Source: Rhodospirillaceae bacterium UBA4468 (GTDB taxonomy: Bacteria; Pseudomonadota; Alphaproteobacteria; Rhodospirillales; Casp-alpha2). Taken from it: a DNA stretch of 64,000 nt. Below, piece after piece: positions 60,756-64,000 of this stretch. Positions within the stretch are counted from its first letter, which is position 1. Each line of letters begins with the position of its first letter. Below the pieces are notes generated by a model, which was not told where the DNA came from, did no database searches, and worked only from the letters and a program-made list of their open reading frames with translations. The position numbers and the translations under genes are program-made. The stretch covers positions 1-64,000 of the forward strand of contig DGOK01000034.1 in the NCBI GenBank assembly GCA_002389385.1, given 5' to 3'.

Positions 60756-63334
60756 GTGACGCCAAAGAGACGGATAACGTTAAGAAGCCACTGGGCCTAT
60801 TAAAGCCGGGACGCCTTGAACTCAACAAGACCGTTGAAGCGGGCCAGGTAAAGCAAAACTTCTCGCACGGTCGCTCAAAGATGGTAACCGTCGAGAAAAA
60901 GAAGAAGCGGACGTTCATGGCCGATACGGCTGGTGAGATGTCTGAAGTGAAAGCGGGTCTGCGAGGCGCTTCATTGACCGAAGCTGCTGCAGCAACGGAA
61001 GAGGTTGAGGCGCCTGCGCCGAAGCCAGCGCCTGTTGTTAAAAAGCCGGCGCCTTCTAATGCGTCTAACCTGACAGACAGTGAGCGTGAAGCGCGACTAA
61101 AAGCGCTGGAATCAGCGCGCCATACACCAGAAGAAACTCAGCCGACAGGCCGAGGAAAGCCTCAGCTTTCTGATATAAGTCGCGTTGAAGAGGTTGTGCC
61201 AGAGCCTGAACCCGTTGAAACAGAAGCCGATATTGCTGCGCGCAAGGCTGAAGAAGTTGAAGCGAAGCGTCTTGAAGAAAAGCGTCTAAAGCAAGAGGAG
61301 CGCGAAACTCGTGTTGCTGCTGAAGTTGCTGTTGCCGCTGAAGAAGAAGATAAAGGTGCACGCAAACCAAGTAAGCCATTGAAGGTTGCTGAAGCTAAGA
61401 AGCCATCAACGGGCAAGGTTCGCGAAGAACGCCGCCGTCACGGTAAGCTTACGATTGCAGAGGCTGAATCATTTGAAGAGCTAGAAGAGCATCGTCGCTC
61501 ACTCGCATCTGTTAAGCGCCAGCGTGACCGTGATCGTGATAAGCAGCGTGAATTGCTATCAGAAGGTGGCAAAGTTATTCGTGATGTTATTATTCCTGAA
61601 ACAATTACTGTCCAGGAACTTGCAAACCGGATGGCAGAACGCGGCGGATTGGTTGTCAAAAAACTCATGGAAATGGGTGTCATGGCAACAATAACGCAGA
61701 GCATTGATGCTGATACGGCAGAACTTGTTGTGCAAGAGTTTGGTCACCGCCTTAAGCGAGTGAGTGAGGCTGACGTTGAAGATGGCCTCACGCTTTCTGT
61801 AGAAGATGCTGAGGGCACGCAAGTGCCACGTGCACCTGTTGTCACTGTGATGGGCCACGTCGATCACGGTAAGACATCATTGCTTGATGCCTTGCGTCAA
61901 ACCGATGTTGCTAATCATGAAGCGGGCGGCATTACGCAACACATTGGTGCGTATCAGGTAACGACTGAAGGTGGTAATTTGATCACGTTCATCGATACGC
62001 CTGGTCACGCGGCATTCACAGAAATGCGGGCACGTGGTGCAAAAGTCACGGACATCGTTGTGCTTTGTGTTGCAGCGGATGACGGCATCATGCCGCAGAC
62101 AATCGAAGCTATTCACCACTCTAAAGCTGCTGGTGTGCCGATGATTGTTGCTGTGAATAAAATTGATAAACCAGATTCAAACCCAGATCGCATCAAGACA
62201 GATCTGCTGAGCCACGATATTCAAGTTGAGGATATGGGTGGAGATGTGCTGTGCATCCCGGTTTCAGCTCTTAAAGGCACCAACCTGGATAAGCTTTTGG
62301 AAGCTATCCTGCTTCAAGCTGAATTACTTGATCTCAGCTCTAATCCTGATCGCCCTGCTGAGGGTGTTGTTGTGGAATCTAAAGTTGAGCAAGGTCGTGG
62401 TTCTGTCGCTACAGTCCTTATCCAGCGCGGCACAATGAATGTCGGTGATATCTTTGTGGCTGGTGCTGAATGGGGACGTGTTCGTGCGTTGAATGATGCA
62501 CACGGTGTCAAGCTTGAGAATGCAGGGCCATCAATGCCCGCTGAGGTTCTGGGTCTTAACGGGACGCCACTTGCTGGTGATGACGTTGTCGTTGTCGATA
62601 GTGAAAATAAAGCCCGTGAGGTTTCTGAATTCCGCCAAAGACGCCATCGTGATGCACGTGCATCCATGGGTGCGCGCGGCACGCTTGAGCAGATGTTTGA
62701 GAAAATCAAAGAAGGCGAAGTCGAGATGCTTCCGGTCATTATTAAGGCCGATGTTCATGGCTCGCTTGAAGCGATTATTGGTGCGCTTACCAAAATGGGT
62801 ACGGATGAAGTCGAAGTTAAGGTTCTGCACTCCGGTGTCGGTGGTATTAACGAATCAGATGTGACCTTGGCCAGGGCCTCTAATGCCTTGGTTGTTGGCT
62901 TTAATGTTCGTGCGAACCCGCAGGCTCGTGAAGCAGCAAAGCGTGATGGCGTTGATATTCGTTATTACTCGATCATTTATGACCTGACAGATGACGTGAA
63001 GAAAATGCTGTCTGGCATGCTGTCGCCGGAAGTATCTGAAGAGTTGCTTGGGTACGCAGAAATTCGCGAAGTATTCTCAATCACAAAAGTTGGCAAAGTG
63101 GCTGGCTGTATGGTCACTGAAGGCGTCGTGAAACGCGGTTCTAAAGTACGTTTGCTGCGTGATGATGTTGTGATCCACGAAGGTGAGCTGAGCCAGTTGA
63201 AGCGCTTCAAGGAAGATGCCCGCGAAGTCAAAGATGGCTACGAATGTGGTATGGCTTTTGCGAACTACAACGATCTTCAAGTTGGTGATAAAATTGAATG
63301 CTTTGATGTTAAGGAAGTCAGTCGCGAACTTTAA
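60752..63334 (+). CDS. infB: Translation initiation factor IF-2
   Basis: GTPase that places initiator tRNA on the 30S. A long, charged N-terminus of about 280 residues (with a basic KKKKRTFMADT stretch and an Ala/Glu/Lys-rich region) precedes IF2-N. The G domain holds VMGHVDHGKTSLLDALR, DTPGHAAFTEMRARG and NKIDKP. Domains II-IV continue to the end, GDKIECFDVKEVSREL. 860 aa is normal for alphaproteobacteria. It overlaps the preceding gene by 4 bases. Confidence 0.97.
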   Translation: MSDAKETDNVKKPLGLLKPGRLELNKTVEAGQVKQNFSHGRSKMVTVEKKKKRTFMADTAGEMSEVKAGLRGASLTEAAAATEEVEAPAPKPAPVVKKPAPSNASNLTDSEREARLKALESARHTPEETQPTGRGKPQLSDISRVEEVVPEPEPVETEADIAARKAEEVEAKRLEEKRLKQEERETRVAAEVAVAAEEEDKGARKPSKPLKVAEAKKPSTGKVREERRRHGKLTIAEAESFEELEEHRRSLASVKRQRDRDRDKQRELLSEGGKVIRDVIIPETITVQELANRMAERGGLVVKKLMEMGVMATITQSIDADTAELVVQEFGHRLKRVSEADVEDGLTLSVEDAEGTQVPRAPVVTVMGHVDHGKTSLLDALRQTDVANHEAGGITQHIGAYQVTTEGGNLITFIDTPGHAAFTEMRARGAKVTDIVVLCVAADDGIMPQTIEAIHHSKAAGVPMIVAVNKIDKPDSNPDRIKTDLLSHDIQVEDMGGDVLCIPVSALKGTNLDKLLEAILLQAELLDLSSNPDRPAEGVVVESKVEQGRGSVATVLIQRGTMNVGDIFVAGAEWGRVRALNDAHGVKLENAGPSMPAEVLGLNGTPLAGDDVVVVDSENKAREVSEFRQRRHRDARASMGARGTLEQMFEKIKEGEVEMLPVIIKADVHGSLEAIIGALTKMGTDEVEVKVLHSGVGGINESDVTLARASNALVVGFNVRANPQAREAAKRDGVDIRYYSIIYDLTDDVKKMLSGMLSPEVSEELLGYAEIREVFSITKVGKVAGCMVTEGVVKRGSKVRLLRDDVVIHEGELSQLKRFKEDAREVKDGYECGMAFANYNDLQVGDKIECFDVKEVSREL

Positions 63335-63362
63335 TCGCGTCTGATGATCTGAGGAACAACGC

Positions 63363-63782
63363 ATGTCACGTCAGACTTCTCGTGCTCCAACTCAAAGACA
63401 ATTACGCGTTGGCGAAGAAGTGCGCCACGCGATTGCGTCCGCACTCGAACGGGGCGAAGTACGTGATCCGGCCATTAAGGGTGTCGCGATTACTGTCACC
63501 GAAGTTCGATTGAGCCCTGATCTTAAGAATGCAACGGCCTATGTCGTCCCATTAGGCGGCGGCGATGCATCAGAAGTGGTTGAAGCGCTCAACCGTGCGT
63601 CTGGTTTTTTGCGTGGATGGGTTGGGCGCAATGTACGTCTTCGCCATATTCCGCGGGTGAGTTTTGAGGCTGATATCTCATTTGATGAAGCTCAGCGCAT
63701 TGAAAATGCACTTAAAAACCCACACGTGGCTCGCGATATTATCCGGAACACCGAAGATGATCTCGATCATGGTGAGGATTAA
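63363..63782 (+). CDS. rbfA: Ribosome-binding factor A
   Basis: KH-fold protein for 16S 5' maturation and cold adaptation. 139 aa with QLRVGEEVRHAIASALERGE, TVTEVRLSPDLKNATAYVVP and the C-terminal LRHIPRVSFEADISFDEAQR. GAGGAAC lies before the ATG. Its TAA shares a base with the truB start (TAATG), so translation is coupled. Confidence 0.96.
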   Translation: MSRQTSRAPTQRQLRVGEEVRHAIASALERGEVRDPAIKGVAITVTEVRLSPDLKNATAYVVPLGGGDASEVVEALNRASGFLRGWVGRNVRLRHIPRVSFEADISFDEAQRIENALKNPHVARDIIRNTEDDLDHGED

Positions 63783-64000
63783 TGGGGCGTAAAAGGAAGG
63801 GAACGCCGATCCACGGCTGGCTCGTTCTTGATAAACCGCTAGGTCCATCTTCAAACGGATGTGTTGGCCGTATTAAATGGCTTACTGGTGCTGCAAAAGT
63901 AGGGCACGGTGGCACACTCGATCCATTGGCGAGCGGTATTCTCCCAATTGCATTCGGCGAAGCCACAAAAACTCAACAATATGCAATGGATGGTCGAAAA
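63782..64000 (+). CDS. truB: tRNA pseudouridine55 synthase TruB (partial, runs off the window)
   Basis: The first 73 codons are present: MGRKRKGTPIHGWLVLDKPL, then the conserved KVGHGGTLDPLASGILPIAF whose Asp is catalytic, then GEATKTQQYAMDG. TruB makes pseudouridine 55 in the T loop of tRNAs. The rest is beyond the window edge. It follows rbfA directly, as in most proteobacteria. Confidence 0.95.
   Translation, partial: MGRKRKGTPIHGWLVLDKPLGPSSNGCVGRIKWLTGAAKVGHGGTLDPLASGILPIAFGEATKTQQYAMDGRK

Overview
The window looks like a chromosomal segment of an alphaproteobacterium, probably aquatic, of moderate G+C; I cannot place it below class with confidence. The assignment rests on gene order and gene types: rsmI-yraN-BON lipoprotein-SirB1/TPR-gshB(-comM); rph/hrcA-grpE-dnaK-dnaJ-dapB with rdgB and hemW; a Fur-family regulator of the CxxC-less type found in alphaproteobacteria; and the run fur-miaB-phoH-ybeY-corC-lnt-xre-metK-trmB followed by rimP-nusA-ylxR-infB-rbfA-truB. 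Nearly everything is housekeeping, densely packed, often with 1-4 base start/stop overlaps. I see no tRNA, rRNA, CRISPR array, insertion sequence or prophage.

Layout. 1-2.9 kb: end of a histidine operon (hisH-hisA-hisF-hisE) plus a HIT hydrolase. 3.0-6.9 kb: a degenerate accessory region. It holds one large gene, about 1134 codons once repaired, for a secreted FecR-like/coiled-coil/RTX protein broken by three one-base frameshifts, followed on the other strand by a remnant of comM joined to the tail of a cyclic-nucleotide-binding protein. 7.0-15.2 kb: arfB, then the minus-strand block gshB, SirB1/TPR, BON lipoprotein, yraN, rsmI, the LpoA-like lipoprotein gene on plus, then hemW-rdgB-rph on minus. 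15.4-21.5 kb: heat-shock operon hrcA-grpE-dnaK-dnaJ and dapB. 21.5-24.5 kb: DUF2244 membrane protein, nth, a lipoprotein, a bactofilin and a CysZ/EI24 membrane protein. 24.7-31.9 kb: PfkB sugar/nucleoside kinase, typA, two family-9 glycosyltransferases around an AmpG-like permease, and ppa. 31.9-48.5 kb: maeB, mutS, glnD, murJ, trpS, nfu, a Bax-like glucosaminidase, a polysaccharide deacetylase, a RutE-like nitroreductase, an unidentified transporter-like protein and tsaB. 48.5-57.8 kb: tusA-like gene, fur/mur, miaB, phoH, ybeY, corC, lnt, xre regulator, metK, trmB. 57.9-64 kb: rimP-nusA-ylxR-infB-rbfA-truB, truB running off the end.

The genes fall into clear functional sets: histidine synthesis, protein folding, envelope and peptidoglycan upkeep (murJ, LpoA-like, AmpG-like, Bax-like, lnt, bactofilin, two GT9 enzymes), ribosome and tRNA maturation (rsmI, ybeY, rimP, rbfA, miaB, tsaB, trmB, truB, arfB), and DNA repair (mutS, nth).

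The items most worth a second look are: (i) the three-frameshift FecR/coiled-coil/RTX gene and the comM deletion scar next to it; (ii) a compact H-type pseudoknot in the metK leader that resembles SAM-II-class riboswitches in layout; (iii) a promoter followed by two competing hairpins, the second a textbook terminator, in the rimP-nusA leader, suggesting attenuation; and (iv) structured intergenic RNA between dnaK and dnaJ and between dnaJ and dapB. I found no convincing wholly new multi-gene system.
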